Origin: Paenibacillaceae bacterium ZCTH02-B3 | Lineage (GTDB): Bacteria > Bacillota > Bacilli > Paenibacillales > Paenibacillaceae | Assembly: GCA_002159065.1 (NCBI GenBank) | Contig: LZRV01000157.1 | Coordinates: forward strand, 1 to 46,281 | Length of the DNA: 46,281 nt | Direction of reading: 5' to 3' | Part shown: positions 1 through 6,968 of the stretch, one piece after another | Position numbering within the stretch: position 1 is the stretch's first letter | Layout of the letters: each line of letters begins with the position of its first letter | Program-made: the position numbers and the translations under genes | The notes under the pieces: generated by a model | Databases searched by the model: none | The model's input: only the letters and a program-made list of their open reading frames with translations | Told to the model about the DNA's origin: nothing

Positions 1-184
1 TGTTGACGCTGGTTTCCCGTTCCGCCTTGACGCGAAAACGCTGGCGATCCCTTTGCTCAAGGATGATCTGATCCAACATCTCCAACGCTGTCTTCATCGC
101 GCTGGCGAACGCTTCCTGCATCTCCCGGAACATCCACTGCTCAAGCTCTTTCATTGTGGGAATGATTGTGGTAAAGTGCTGCAC
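1..184 (-). CDS. ISLre2-type (UPF0236) transposase, N-terminal part only
   Basis: A reading frame runs leftwards off the window. Its first 61 residues begin V-Q-H-F-T-T-I-I-P-T-M-K-E-L-E-Q-W-M-F and continue with an amphipathic helix and the R-D-R-Q-R-F-R-V-K-A-E-R segment. This resembles the amino end of ISLre2/UPF0236 transposases, which start with a K-E-L-E-x-W helix and an R-R-D-R-K-R-Y-like segment before the first beta-strand. The GTG start at 184 has a GAGGAGG ribosome site eight bases upstream; an in-frame ATG lies at 160 without one. The family assignment rests on remembered similarity to a short stretch, so the family name is moderately sure and the coding call is firmer. Confidence 0.6.
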   Translation of the reverse strand, partial: MQHFTTIIPTMKELEQWMFREMQEAFASAMKTALEMLDQIILEQRDRQRFRVKAERETSVN

Positions 185-295
185 AGGAGCTTCCTCCTCT
201 TGGTGTGTGTTTTGTACCAAATTCACTTTACCAAGGGAGAAGCTCTTTTTTCTATGTTCGCTTTTTCCAGACTTTACCCCCACGCAAATTTTACT
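1..295 (-). mobile_element. Terminal part of an ISLre2-like insertion sequence
   Basis: The transposase fragment is preceded by about 110 bases of comparatively A/T-rich, non-coding DNA (185-295) holding two copies of GGTAAAGT on the minus strand. This segment abuts the stop codon of the GH43 gene (296-298). An IS end at about 290-300 would explain the lack of any terminator after that gene. The exact terminal inverted repeat and target duplication cannot be seen because the other end lies outside the window. Confidence 0.4.
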
Positions 296-1276
296 CTAAC
301 CATACGGATCAATGGTCCGAATGGTGCCGTCGTCGTTGTAATGCAGCTCCGTATACTTGACGCAGCGCAGGTGATCCACGCCTCCGGACAGGGACGCGTC
401 ATGGTAGAACAGATACCATTTGCCCCGGAATTCCACGATGGAATGATGCGTCGTCCACCCGATGACCGGCGTGAGAATTTTCCCCTTGAAAACGAAGGGC
501 CCTTCCGGTTTCTTGCTCATGGCGTACACGATGCTGTGCGTCGTGCCCGTGGAATAGGACAGATAATAATACCCGTTGTACTTGTGCACCCACGGTCCTT
601 CGAAATAGCGGCGTTCCTCGTCGCCGGCGAGAATCGGACGGCCGTCCTCGTCCACAATCGAAATTTCCCTGGGCGGCGCCTTGAACGCCAGCATGTCGTC
701 GGTCAGTTCGGCGAAGCGCGGCCCGAGCGCCGGTTCGTGCGGCGCCGGTCCTTTCGCGTCCGGGTTGAAGGTGCCCGTTTGCCATTTCTCCAGTTGGCCG
801 CCCCACAGCCCGCCGAAATACATATAGGCCCGGCCGTCCTCGTCCACCAGCACCGCCGGGTCGATGCTGAAGCTGCCCGGGATGTAATGGGGCTGCGGCT
901 TGAACGGTCCGGCCGGCGAGGAGCCGGTGGCGACGCCGATCCGAAAAATGCCGTCATGATCCCTGGCCGGAAAGTACAGATAATAGGTGCCGTTCTTGTA
1001 CGCCGCGTCGGGCGCCCACATCTGTTTCGAGGCCCAAGGCACGTCCCGGACATGCAGCACCCGGCCGTGATCGACGCAGGGCGAATCGAAGTCGTCCAGG
1101 GACAGCACATGATAGTCTTCCATCGCATACTGGTCGCCGTTGTCGTTGCTCGGCCCGTCGTGGTCGATGTCGTGGGACGGATAAATGTAGATCTTGCCCT
1201 CAAACACGTGCGCCGACGGATCCGCCGTATAAATATGCGTCACCAACGGCTTGTTCGGTTCAACGGGTTTGCTCAT
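296..1276 (-). CDS. Glycoside hydrolase family 43 protein (beta-xylosidase / arabinofuranosidase type)
   Basis: A 326-residue cytoplasmic five-bladed beta-propeller enzyme expected to remove xylose or arabinose units from hemicellulose oligosaccharides. The three GH43 catalytic acids are recognisable: the base Asp19 in T-A-D-P-S-A-H-V-F, the pKa-modulating Asp in S-I-D-P-A-V-L-V-D-E-D-G, and the acid Glu in F-E-G-P-W-V-H-K-Y-N. The single-domain length fits intracellular GH43 enzymes; there is no signal peptide and no CBM. The ATG at 1276 is preceded by AAGGAGAG; a longer in-frame extension to 1951 overlaps the upstream gene and is not real. The gene is monocistronic, between the DUF4395 terminator and an IS end directly after its stop. 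Substrate is not determinable from sequence. Confidence 0.88.
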   Translation of the reverse strand: MSKPVEPNKPLVTHIYTADPSAHVFEGKIYIYPSHDIDHDGPSNDNGDQYAMEDYHVLSLDDFDSPCVDHGRVLHVRDVPWASKQMWAPDAAYKNGTYYLYFPARDHDGIFRIGVATGSSPAGPFKPQPHYIPGSFSIDPAVLVDEDGRAYMYFGGLWGGQLEKWQTGTFNPDAKGPAPHEPALGPRFAELTDDMLAFKAPPREISIVDEDGRPILAGDEERRYFEGPWVHKYNGYYYLSYSTGTTHSIVYAMSKKPEGPFVFKGKILTPVIGWTTHHSIVEFRGKWYLFYHDASLSGGVDHLRCVKYTELHYNDDGTIRTIDPYG

Positions 1277-1303
1277 GGCATGCTCTCCTTTTTCCAAACA
1301 TCC

Positions 1304-1328
1304 TACCAAAATATTAAAAAAGTTGGTA
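1304..1328. promoter_or_regulatory. Inverted repeat, possible operator of the GH43 gene
   Basis: TACCAA and TTGGTA face each other across 13 A/T-rich bases, 28 bases upstream of the GH43 start. In a 65 percent GC background this A/T-rich dyad looks like an operator, perhaps for a sugar-responsive repressor. No regulator gene lies next to it, and no consensus is recognised. Confidence 0.35.
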
Positions 1329-1360
1329 ATCCTCGTCCACCCCGAATTCCATGCCACAAA

Positions 1361-1408
1361 CGGAACAAACCCGCCCGGGCTTTCGCCATGAAAGGCCGGG
1401 GCGGGTTT
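1361..1408 (-). terminator. Intrinsic terminator after the DUF4395 gene
   Basis: A ten-base-pair stem (AAACCCGCCC at 1367-1376 with GGGCGGGTTT at 1399-1408) is extended by CTTTC/GAAAG. On the minus strand it is followed by GTTTGTT. It separates the DUF4395 gene from GH43. Confidence 0.6.
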
Positions 1409-1464
1409 CATTTCGGCCGATAACGTTGCTTTAGAACGGCCTGACGGGACGTTCGGTCCGGCTG

Positions 1465-1905
1465 TCAGGAGGGCCGGGTGCGAAGTCCTTTCCACTTTTT
1501 GTACTGGTAATAGATCGTGCAACCGACACAATATCCGAGCACCGCCACGAAGGCGGCCAGCGCCACCATCCCGGCGAACACGTGCCCGGCAATCGTCAGG
1601 CCGAAAGCGTGGAAAACGGACGCAAGGCCGAGCAGCGCCACGGCGATGGTCTGGTTGAACCGGGCCAGCTCCGCCGCCTGCTTCTCCGCTTTCTCCAGCC
1701 GGTTTCGGCTGACAAAGAGGCGGGCGATGCCCATGAACAGGTTCCATTGCGGTCCGGCGAACCACCCGATCAGCTGGATCACAAACGCGGCGTAGACGAA
1801 CAGATGGCTCCGGAACCCGTAGTCCAGCGGCAAGTACGACAACACCACCAACAAGACCATGCCGAGCTGGTTGGCCTTGATCAGCGGCATTGGGATTTCC
1901 TTCAT
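1465..1905 (-). CDS. DUF4395 family integral membrane protein
   Basis: A 146-residue protein with about four hydrophobic segments: two near residues 12-55 (L-G-M-V-L-L-V-V-L-S-Y-L and V-Y-A-A-F-V-I-Q-L-I-G-W) and two in the C-terminal half. It ends with the conserved small-residue/cysteine motif G-Y-C-V-G-C-T-I-Y-Y followed by a basic tail, typical of DUF4395. Members are found near thiol-redox or sulfur-transfer genes in other bacteria, and the C-V-G-C pair could be redox active; neither is shown here. The ATG at 1905 has AGGAGGG nine bases upstream; a longer start at 1947 lacks support. It stands alone with its own promoter and terminator. Confidence 0.75.
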   Translation of the reverse strand: MKEIPMPLIKANQLGMVLLVVLSYLPLDYGFRSHLFVYAAFVIQLIGWFAGPQWNLFMGIARLFVSRNRLEKAEKQAAELARFNQTIAVALLGLASVFHAFGLTIAGHVFAGMVALAAFVAVLGYCVGCTIYYQYKKWKGLRTRPS

Positions 1906-1971
1906 TCCACTGTCCCTCCTCTTGCGATTTTCCCGACGGCGCGTCAAGCATCGCAGATGTTCTTGAAACCC

Positions 1972-1988
1972 GATTAATCAGACTAATC
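1972..1988. promoter_or_regulatory. GATTA-N7-TAATC dyad in the DUF4395 leader
   Basis: A 17-bp imperfect palindrome lies just downstream of the predicted transcription start of the DUF4395 gene, where a repressor could block initiation. No matching regulator is identified. Confidence 0.3.
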
Positions 1989-2013
1989 CAACCAACTTAC
2001 TGGAATTAATGAC

Positions 2014-2043
2014 AATGTATCACCCGTTCGCGCTTGTTGTCAA
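2014..2043 (-). promoter_or_regulatory. Sigma-A type promoter for the DUF4395 gene
   Basis: On the minus strand TTGACA (2038-2043) and TACATT (2014-2019) are separated by 18 bases. The predicted start falls near 2007, about 100 bases before the start codon. Confidence 0.6.
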
Positions 2044-2078
2044 TTGGTCCTTTTTCAATATTTTTTCGATAACACGAG

Positions 2079-2285
2079 TCAAGAAATGAACAGTGTGGAA
2101 CACATGAGGGAAAGCAAAATGATCACGGCTTGTTTGGCTTCGATGTCGAGAATCCCAAGATCCGACAACCACCACAGGACGCCACCGTAAATGGTGGTCA
2201 GGATGGCGGTAACGAGAGCGCCTTTCTGGCGAATGAACCTGATTCTTTCGTCTTTTCGCTGGAAGCGGGGAACCAAATGAGCCAT
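2079..2285 (-). CDS. Small two-helix membrane protein, function unknown
   Basis: The frame encodes 68 residues from the ATG at 2285: a charged start (P-R-F-Q-R-K-D-E-R-I-R-F-I-R-Q-K-G), then two hydrophobic helices (A-L-V-T-A-I-L-T-T-I-Y-G-G-V-L-W-W and A-V-I-I-L-L-S-L-M-C-S-T-L). The K-D-E-R-I-R-x-I-R-x-K-G pattern followed by helices resembles short DUF2178-like membrane proteins. No ribosome site is visible before this ATG, and the residues just upstream are hydrophobic, so the true start may lie further upstream at a non-ATG codon or the gene may be a decayed remnant. The lower GC content and good hydrophobic periodicity argue that it is or was coding. Confidence 0.45.
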   Translation of the reverse strand: MAHLVPRFQRKDERIRFIRQKGALVTAILTTIYGGVLWWLSDLGILDIEAKQAVIILLSLMCSTLFIS

Positions 2286-2631
2286 GGAAAAGCTGATGAT
2301 CGCCAAAGCCGCGATTGCAAAACAGGGCTTAACACTTACAGCGGCTTTTGGACCGCATCCTGGCCGGATCATCGTGCCCGCGCTGATCATCCGCATCATT
2401 TTCAACCGGCATTTCGTAAAAGGCGTGACGTTCACGGGCATCAAACAGGCGGGCGGCGGAGACGGCGGGTGCCGGGGCGTAAAACCGGCGCCGGGGCGGA
2501 GACGGCGGAGGCCGGCGCATGACACCGGCGCCGCGGCGGACGGCAGGTGCCGGCGAATAAAACCGGTGCGGAGAGCGGACAATAGGCGGGCGGAAAAACC
2601 ATGGGCGCTTTTCCCAAAAGGAGGCTCGCCG
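2286..2631. other. Intergenic stretch with a degenerate 80-bp GC repeat
   Basis: No gene is supported here. Between 2460 and 2575 two related blocks occur about 80 bases apart, each reading roughly CGGCrGGTGCCGGsG followed by TAAAACCGGyGC. The first starts at 2462 and the second at 2542. This is probably a decayed tandem duplication. A clear ribosome site (AAAAGGAGG, 2616-2624) closes the stretch. Confidence 0.4.
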
Positions 2632-2775
2632 ATGCCCGGAAGCGAGAAACGGACCGAAGCCGGAAGCGAATCCGCCGCCGGCGCGAAAAAGGACACCCGC
2701 CATGCCCTCCGCGTTCCGCACCGCAATCCCGGATACGGCAAGAAGCTGGACGGCCCCGACCGTCCCGCCGAATAG
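2632..2775 (+). CDS. Small basic 47-residue protein, probably sporulation-associated, unknown function
   Basis: The ATG at 2632 has an almost perfect ribosome site, AAAAGGAGG, seven bases upstream. The 47-residue product is hydrophilic and begins M-P-G-S-E-K-R-T-E-A. Its second half carries H-A-L-R-V-P-H-R-N-P-G-Y-G-K-K-L-D-G-P-D-R-P, a motif-like stretch free of low complexity. The stop is 35 bases before the DUF3905 gene, so the two are likely co-transcribed. No family is firmly recognised; its size, charge and partner suggest a spore or forespore protein, which is inference. Confidence 0.55.
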   Translation: MPGSEKRTEAGSESAAGAKKDTRHALRVPHRNPGYGKKLDGPDRPAE

Positions 2776-2810
2776 GCCGGAGGCAAAGGCCGGAGCGAAG
2801 GAACGCCAAA

Positions 2811-3386
2811 ATGGACAAAAAGCGTGAAATTCAAAGCGGCGGGCGGGACGGACGGAACGGAGCGGACGCGGAAAAACGGGAACGGAAACGGCCCGGCGGC
2901 GGGAACCGGGACGCGGAATTCGCGGATATTCCCGAAAATACCTACGAATCGGTAAGACCGGCGCCGGGTTTTGACGACCGGGTGCCGGACCCGTTCGAGA
3001 TCGATTTTCGGCCGGAGCACCGGGGCGGCGCGCGGGGGCCGGAACAGCCCTTCGTGAACGATTACGGCGTGGTGATCGGGGATCACGAGTACGCGTCGCC
3101 GAATTCGCCCCTCGAACAGTGGAGCCGGGATACCGAGCCGGCGGTCATGGCGGGGGAGCAATGGGTGCACCCGTACAAGGACATCGGCTTTTGGACGGCG
3201 GAAAACCGCGATCTGTTCGAAAAAGGCATCCCGCCTTCGGGCGGCGTGTTCATGCACCCCGTCCGGCAAACCTCGCGTCCGGAAGGGTCCAAGCACGATC
3301 CCCGGCGCGGCGGATCGGGGGCGGGAGAAGAGGCGGAAAGCGCCGGGGCGGATCGGACGGAAGGAGACACCGAAGACAGGCGATAG
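2811..3386 (+). CDS. DUF3905 domain-containing protein
   Basis: A 191-residue soluble protein. The central part (about residues 55-130) contains D-P-F-E-I-D-F, P-F-V-N-D-Y-G-V-V-I-G-D-H-E-Y, S-P-L-E-Q-W-S, A-V-M-A-G-E-Q-W-V-H-P-Y-K-D and T-A-E-N-R-D-L-F-E, the conserved blocks of DUF3905, which is found in spore-forming Bacillales. Both ends are charged and low in complexity. The ATG at 2811 has GAAGGA eight bases upstream; an in-frame start at 2601 would overlap the small gene and is rejected. It is the second gene of a two-gene unit ended by a strong terminator. Function is unknown. Confidence 0.72.
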   Translation: MDKKREIQSGGRDGRNGADAEKRERKRPGGGNRDAEFADIPENTYESVRPAPGFDDRVPDPFEIDFRPEHRGGARGPEQPFVNDYGVVIGDHEYASPNSPLEQWSRDTEPAVMAGEQWVHPYKDIGFWTAENRDLFEKGIPPSGGVFMHPVRQTSRPEGSKHDPRRGGSGAGEEAESAGADRTEGDTEDRR

Positions 3387-3424
3387 AGCGTCGCCGAGCG
3401 GGGGACGTTTCCCGCGGCGCTCGC

Positions 3425-3475
3425 AACCCACCGTCAGGCTGGCGGAAAGGCCGCGGTGGGTTTCGTCTTTTTTTC
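3425..3475 (+). terminator. Intrinsic terminator after the DUF3905 gene
   Basis: AACCCACCG (3425-3433) pairs with CGGTGGGTT (3454-3462), followed by TCGTCTTTTTTT. Confidence 0.85.
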
Positions 3476-3600
3476 GTGTCTTGCCAGGGGCGTTTTTTCA
3501 TGATCATTCCTTATCTGACCGGGTCGTTTTCCCGAAACATTTTTTACGCTAAAATAAAACAAGATGCAGAAAATCGTTTAGATGAAAGGAGTCGGACGAG

Positions 3601-4551
3601 ATGCGCTATCGGAAGTTGGGAAGGTCCGGGCTCAAGGTCAGCGAAATCAGCCTTGGCAGCTGGCTCACCTACGGCGGCTACGTGGAACGGCAAAACGCGA
3701 TTCGCTCCATTGAAATCGCTTATGATCTGGGCATCAACTTTTTCGATACGGCCAACGTGTACGAACGGGGGGCGGCGGAGAAGCTGGTCGGCGAAGTGCT
3801 CCGCAATTATCCGCGCGATTCCTACGTGCTGGCGACGAAAGTGTTCTGGCCGATGGGCGACGGCCCGAACGACCGAGGGCTGTCCCGCAAGCACGTCATG
3901 GAGCAGTGCCATGCCAGCCTGAAGCGGCTTGGCGTGGATTATGTGGACATTTACTACTGCCACCGGTTCGACCCGGAAACGCCGGTGGAGGAAACGATGC
4001 GCGCCTTCGACGATCTGGTCCGCCAGGGCAAGGTGCTGTACATAGGGGTCAGCGAATGGACGGCCGCCAACATGGCGGAAGCGCTGGCGTTCGCCGACCG
4101 CTACCTGCTGGACCGGATCGTCGTCAACCAGCCGATTTACAACATGTTCAACCGGTATATCGAAAAGGAAGTCATCCCGTTCTGCGAGCGCCACGGCATC
4201 GGACAGGTGGTGTTTTCGCCGCTGGCCCAGGGGCTCTTGACGGGCAAATACAAGTCGGCTACGGAATACCCGCCGGACAGCCGCGCGGCCAAGGTGGGCG
4301 GAACGCTGCGGCAAAACATCACCGAAGAGCGCATCGCCCAGGTCGAGAAGCTCAAGGGCGTCGCCGACGATCTGGGCATTACGCTGCCCCAGCTGGCCCT
4401 GGCCTGGACCCTGCGGCAGCCGATCGTCGCCAGCGCGCTGATCGGCGCCAGCCGGCCGGAGCAGGTGGAGGAGAACGTCAAGGCGTCCGGCATCGAGCTG
4501 AGCCAGGATGTGCTGGACCGGATCGAGGAGATTCTGGGGTCCAATCCGTGA
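3601..4551 (+). CDS. Aldo/keto reductase (voltage-gated K-channel beta-subunit type)
   Basis: A 316-residue NADPH-dependent TIM-barrel oxidoreductase. The AKR catalytic tetrad is complete: Asp49 and Tyr54 (F-F-D-T-A-N-V-Y), Lys80 (L-A-T-K-V-F) and His121 (Y-Y-C-H-R-F-D). The cofactor end is seen in S-A-L-I-G-A-S-R-P-E-Q-V-E-E-N. The opening R-Y-R-K-L-G-R-S-G-L-K-V-S and the D-R-G-L-S-R-K-H-V segment are typical of the KCNAB/YghZ group that reduces aldehydes and methylglyoxal. The ATG at 3601 follows AAAGGAG. It is a single-gene unit between two terminators. Physiological substrate unknown. Confidence 0.92.
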   Translation: MRYRKLGRSGLKVSEISLGSWLTYGGYVERQNAIRSIEIAYDLGINFFDTANVYERGAAEKLVGEVLRNYPRDSYVLATKVFWPMGDGPNDRGLSRKHVMEQCHASLKRLGVDYVDIYYCHRFDPETPVEETMRAFDDLVRQGKVLYIGVSEWTAANMAEALAFADRYLLDRIVVNQPIYNMFNRYIEKEVIPFCERHGIGQVVFSPLAQGLLTGKYKSATEYPPDSRAAKVGGTLRQNITEERIAQVEKLKGVADDLGITLPQLALAWTLRQPIVASALIGASRPEQVEENVKASGIELSQDVLDRIEEILGSNP

Positions 4552-4591
4552 CGGGCGGGATTGGACCGGGCATTTTGCCCTGCCGCCATGC

Positions 4592-4645
4592 GGGCTTCGC
4601 GCGTCCCGGCCGACGTGTCGTCCGGGATGCGCGGGCCCTTTTTGG
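4592..4645 (+). terminator. Intrinsic terminator after the aldo/keto reductase gene
   Basis: CGCGCGTCCCGG and CCGGGATGCGCG form a long stem with a 12-base loop. CCCTTTTTGGTTTT follows. Confidence 0.75.
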
Positions 4646-4771
4646 TTTTAAAAAGTGTTCCTTTTGCCTTGACGGAGCTTGCTTTTTGTTTTGACGGTGC
4701 ATCGGGGAGAAGGATATAATGAATGGAAACGGAAACTGGACATACTCCGATCCGGGAAGGAGGCGGTTAGC

Positions 4772-5209
4772 GTGGCGATCACGTCGCTGGAGCAATATAT
4801 GCTGGACTATGTGCAGGCCATCCGGGACGAAACGAAACGGCTCGGCTTCGAGGAACTCCGCACGCCCGAGGAAGTCGAGGCGAAGCTGCCCACGGCCAAG
4901 GGCACGGCCCTCGTCCTCGTCAATTCCGTCTGCGGCTGCGCCGGCGGCCTGTGCCGTCCGGCCCTGGCGGAGGCGCTGAAGCACGACGCGAAGCCGGATC
5001 ATCTGTTCACGGTGTTCGCCGGACAGGACAAGGAGGCAACCGCGAAGGCGCGGGAGTATTTCGCGCCGTATCCGCCTTCGTCGCCGTCCATCGCCCTGAT
5101 GCAGGACGGCGAGCTGGTCCACTTCATCGAGCGGTATCAGATCGAAATCCGCACCGTGGAGGAAATCGCCGACGAACTGAAGTCCGTGTTCGACCAATAC
5201 TGCAGATGA
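4772..5209 (+). CDS. brxA: BrxA/BrxB family bacilliredoxin
   Basis: A 145-residue thioredoxin-like protein of the YphP/YqiW family, which removes bacillithiol from S-bacillithiolated proteins after oxidative stress. The active-site motif C-G-C is at residues 54-56 inside V-L-V-N-S-V-C-G-C-A-G-G, as in the characterised bacilliredoxins, and the opening Y-M-x-D-Y-V-Q-A-I-R-D-E and R-T-P-E-E-V blocks match. Length equals that of the Bacillus proteins (about 144). The GTG at 4772 follows AAGGAGG by eight bases; a longer frame starting at 4679 has no ribosome site. BrxA and BrxB cannot be told apart with certainty. It is followed by a hairpin and then nadE. Confidence 0.87.
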   Translation: MAITSLEQYMLDYVQAIRDETKRLGFEELRTPEEVEAKLPTAKGTALVLVNSVCGCAGGLCRPALAEALKHDAKPDHLFTVFAGQDKEATAKAREYFAPYPPSSPSIALMQDGELVHFIERYQIEIRTVEEIADELKSVFDQYCR

Positions 5210-5215
5210 CCAGCG

Positions 5216-5257
5216 GGCATCCCGGCGGGCGCGGAAAAGCCGGGATGCCTTGCTTTT
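5216..5257 (+). terminator. Hairpin between brxA and nadE
   Basis: GGCATCCCGGC (5216-5226) pairs perfectly with GCCGGGATGCC (5239-5249) and is followed by TTGCTTTTG. It lies only 15 bases before the nadE start codon, so it may only partly terminate, letting nadE be read through from brxA. Confidence 0.6.
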
Positions 5258-5271
5258 GCGGGGGAAGGGAA

Positions 5272-6090
5272 ATGAGCGTTTCGAATCTGCAAAAGGAAAT
5301 CATCGCCAGGCTGGGCGTGAAGCCGAACATTGACCCCGACGAGGAAATCAGGCGGCGGGTGGACTTTCTGAAAGAAAAGGTGCTGGAAGCCGGAGCGTCG
5401 GGGCTTCTCATCGCCATCAGCGGCGGCGTGGACAGCGCGGTGACCGCCGGCCTGTGCAAGCGCGCCACCGACGAACTGGCGGCGGAGACGGGACGGCCCT
5501 ACATCACCGTCGGACTGTTCCAGCCCTATGGCGAGCAGCCGGACATCGCCGATGCCTATGCGGTGGCGGAAGCGTTCGGCCTGAAGTACACCGCCGAGAC
5601 GAACATCCGGGACGCGGTGGACGAAATCGCCCTGGAAGCGGAATACGCGCTGAAAAAACTCGGTTTTCCCCGCCACCTGAACAAGGGCAGCAAAGGCAAC
5701 GTGAAAGCGCGCACCCGCATGGTGGTCCAATACGCCCTCGCCAACGAGCTGAACCTGCTGGTGGTCGGCACCGACCACGCGTCGGAGGCGCTCACCGGAT
5801 TTTTCACCAAATGGGGAGACGGCGCCGTGGACGTGACGCCCCTCAGCACGCTCAACAAGCGGCAGATCCGCCAGATCGCGCGGCGCCTCGGCGTGCCGGC
5901 GCAGGTGATCGACAAGGCGCCCACGGCCGGGCTCTGGGAAGGCCAGACGGACGAAGGCGAGCTCGGGGTGTCCTACGAGGACAACAGCGACTACCTGGAG
6001 GGCAAGGAGATCGATCCGAAGGCTAGGGAACTCCTGGAGCGCCACTACCTCCGTACCGAGCACAAGCGCCGGCCGATTCCCGGCATCTGA
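5272..6090 (+). CDS. nadE: Ammonia-dependent NAD+ synthetase
   Basis: A 272-residue enzyme that amidates nicotinic acid adenine dinucleotide to NAD+ using ATP and ammonia. The N-type ATP pyrophosphatase P-loop S-G-G-V-D-S-A is near residue 49. G-T-D-H-A-S-E-A-L-T-G-F-F-T-K-W-G-D-G and K-A-P-T-A-G-L-W-E-G-Q-T-D-E carry the family's ATP- and substrate-binding residues. It lacks a glutaminase domain, so free ammonia is the donor; the length equals Bacillus NadE. The ATG at 5272 follows GGGGAAGGGA. It is three bases upstream of acpS, so the two form a unit. Confidence 0.95.
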   Translation: MSVSNLQKEIIARLGVKPNIDPDEEIRRRVDFLKEKVLEAGASGLLIAISGGVDSAVTAGLCKRATDELAAETGRPYITVGLFQPYGEQPDIADAYAVAEAFGLKYTAETNIRDAVDEIALEAEYALKKLGFPRHLNKGSKGNVKARTRMVVQYALANELNLLVVGTDHASEALTGFFTKWGDGAVDVTPLSTLNKRQIRQIARRLGVPAQVIDKAPTAGLWEGQTDEGELGVSYEDNSDYLEGKEIDPKARELLERHYLRTEHKRRPIPGI

Positions 6091-6093
6091 GCC

Positions 6094-6486
6094 ATGATCG
6101 TCGGCATCGGTCTGGACGTCGTCGGGCTGGAGCGGGTGGCCCGGCGGCTGTCCGAAGGCGACGGGGAGCGGATCGTCCGGCGGCTCTTGACGGACGTGGA
6201 GAGGCGGATCTGGGAGGGCCTTTCGGAAAAGCGCAGGGTTGAGTTTCTGGCCGGGCGCTTTGCCGCCAAGGAAGCCGTTGCCAAAGCCTTCGGCTGCGGC
6301 ATCGGCGGCGTGATGGGCTTTCGCGACATTGAAGTGGTGCCCGGCGAGCGGGGAACACCCGTCTGCCGCCTGTCGGCGGAAGCGTGGAAACGGCTCGGGC
6401 TGTCGGAGCGCGAGCACGCGATCCACGTCTCCGTCACGCATGAAAAAACGACGGCCGCGGCCATGGCCGTCGTGGAACGGAAATAG
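6094..6486 (+). CDS. acpS: Holo-[acyl-carrier-protein] synthase
   Basis: A 130-residue enzyme that transfers 4'-phosphopantetheine from CoA to acyl carrier protein, needed for fatty acid synthesis. Magnesium ligands are Asp8 in G-I-G-L-D-V-V and Glu60 in R-F-A-A-K-E-A-V-A-K-A-F-G. The C-terminal H-V-S-V-T-H-E-K-T-T-A-A-A-M-A-V-V-E is characteristic. The ATG starts three bases after the nadE stop, indicating co-translation. In Bacillus acpS sits near nnrD, alr and lipoprotein genes, which are absent here. Confidence 0.93.
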   Translation: MIVGIGLDVVGLERVARRLSEGDGERIVRRLLTDVERRIWEGLSEKRRVEFLAGRFAAKEAVAKAFGCGIGGVMGFRDIEVVPGERGTPVCRLSAEAWKRLGLSEREHAIHVSVTHEKTTAAAMAVVERK

Positions 6487-6496
6487 GAACCGGCCG

Positions 6497-6868
6497 TCAG
6501 TTTTGCGCGGCCAGCCAGTCGGTCAGGGCGTCGATGTCTTCGGCGCTCAGTTTGTCGCCGAACGCGGGCATCGAGCCTCCGCCTTCCACGATGCGCTGGC
6601 GGATGGCGTCCCGGTCCAGTCTGGCGCCGACTTTGGTGAGGTCCGTCGAGGGCCCCATATTGCCCGAAAGGTCGGGGCCGTGGCAGACCAGGCAATTGCT
6701 CCGGTACAGTTCGATCGTTTCCGCCGGTCCGTCCGGCAGCCCGCCGCTTGCGGACTTGCCGCCTGACGCGCCGCTTCCGCCGGAACCGCCGCAGGCCGCG
6801 ACGCCCGTTGCGAGGACGGCCAGCGCCAGCAAGGCCGCCGCCTTGGAAACGAAGGTTTTCTTGCGCAT
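6497..6868 (-). CDS. Cytochrome c-551 type lipoprotein
   Basis: A 123-residue membrane-anchored electron carrier. The precursor has a basic start (M-R-K-K-T-F), a hydrophobic segment and a lipobox V-A-A-C at about residue 26, followed by a Gly/Ser linker. The cytochrome domain has one haem-binding C-L-V-C-H and an axial Met in G-G-S-M-P-A-F. This matches CccB-like small cytochromes of Bacillales, which pass electrons between the bc complex and oxidase. The ATG at 6868 follows GAGGTGA; a longer in-frame start at 6994 would place residues before the signal peptide. The gene converges with acpS (10 bases apart) and diverges from mutY. Confidence 0.88.
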   Translation of the reverse strand: MRKKTFVSKAAALLALAVLATGVAACGGSGGSGASGGKSASGGLPDGPAETIELYRSNCLVCHGPDLSGNMGPSTDLTKVGARLDRDAIRQRIVEGGGSMPAFGDKLSAEDIDALTDWLAAQN

Positions 6869-6914
6869 GGTGCTCACCTCTTGTCCGCCCGGATTGAACG
6901 GCGGTTTTTCTTTT

Positions 6915-6940
6915 ATCATACCCCATTCCGTATCTTGGTC
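6915..6940 (-). promoter_or_regulatory. Possible promoter of the cytochrome c gene
   Basis: On the minus strand the -10 element TATGAT (6915-6920) lies 47 bases before the start codon. The -35 side is poor (CTGACC at about 16 bases), so an activator may be needed. Confidence 0.4.
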
Positions 6941-6952
6941 AGGTGAAGAAAG

Positions 6953-6968
6953 TGTGAAAAAAATCACG
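6953..6968. promoter_or_regulatory. Near-consensus FNR/CRP-like box, overlapping the mutY start
   Basis: TGTGA-N6-TCACG differs by one base from TGTGA-N6-TCACA. It lies in the cytochrome c / mutY divergent region and covers the GTG start of mutY. Its distance to the cytochrome -10 (centre near -52) is not a standard activating position, and the spacer is a run of A, so chance is a real possibility. Confidence 0.25.

Noticed and set aside
53-1423. A 456-codon plus-strand frame over the GH43 gene
   Set aside because: It is antisense to GH43, rich in Arg/Val/His, and begins inside the IS; no domain or ribosome site.
296-1951. A 551-codon frame including the GH43 protein
   Set aside because: The extra N-terminal part crosses a terminator and the whole DUF4395 gene in another frame; the GH43 start at 1276 has its own ribosome site.
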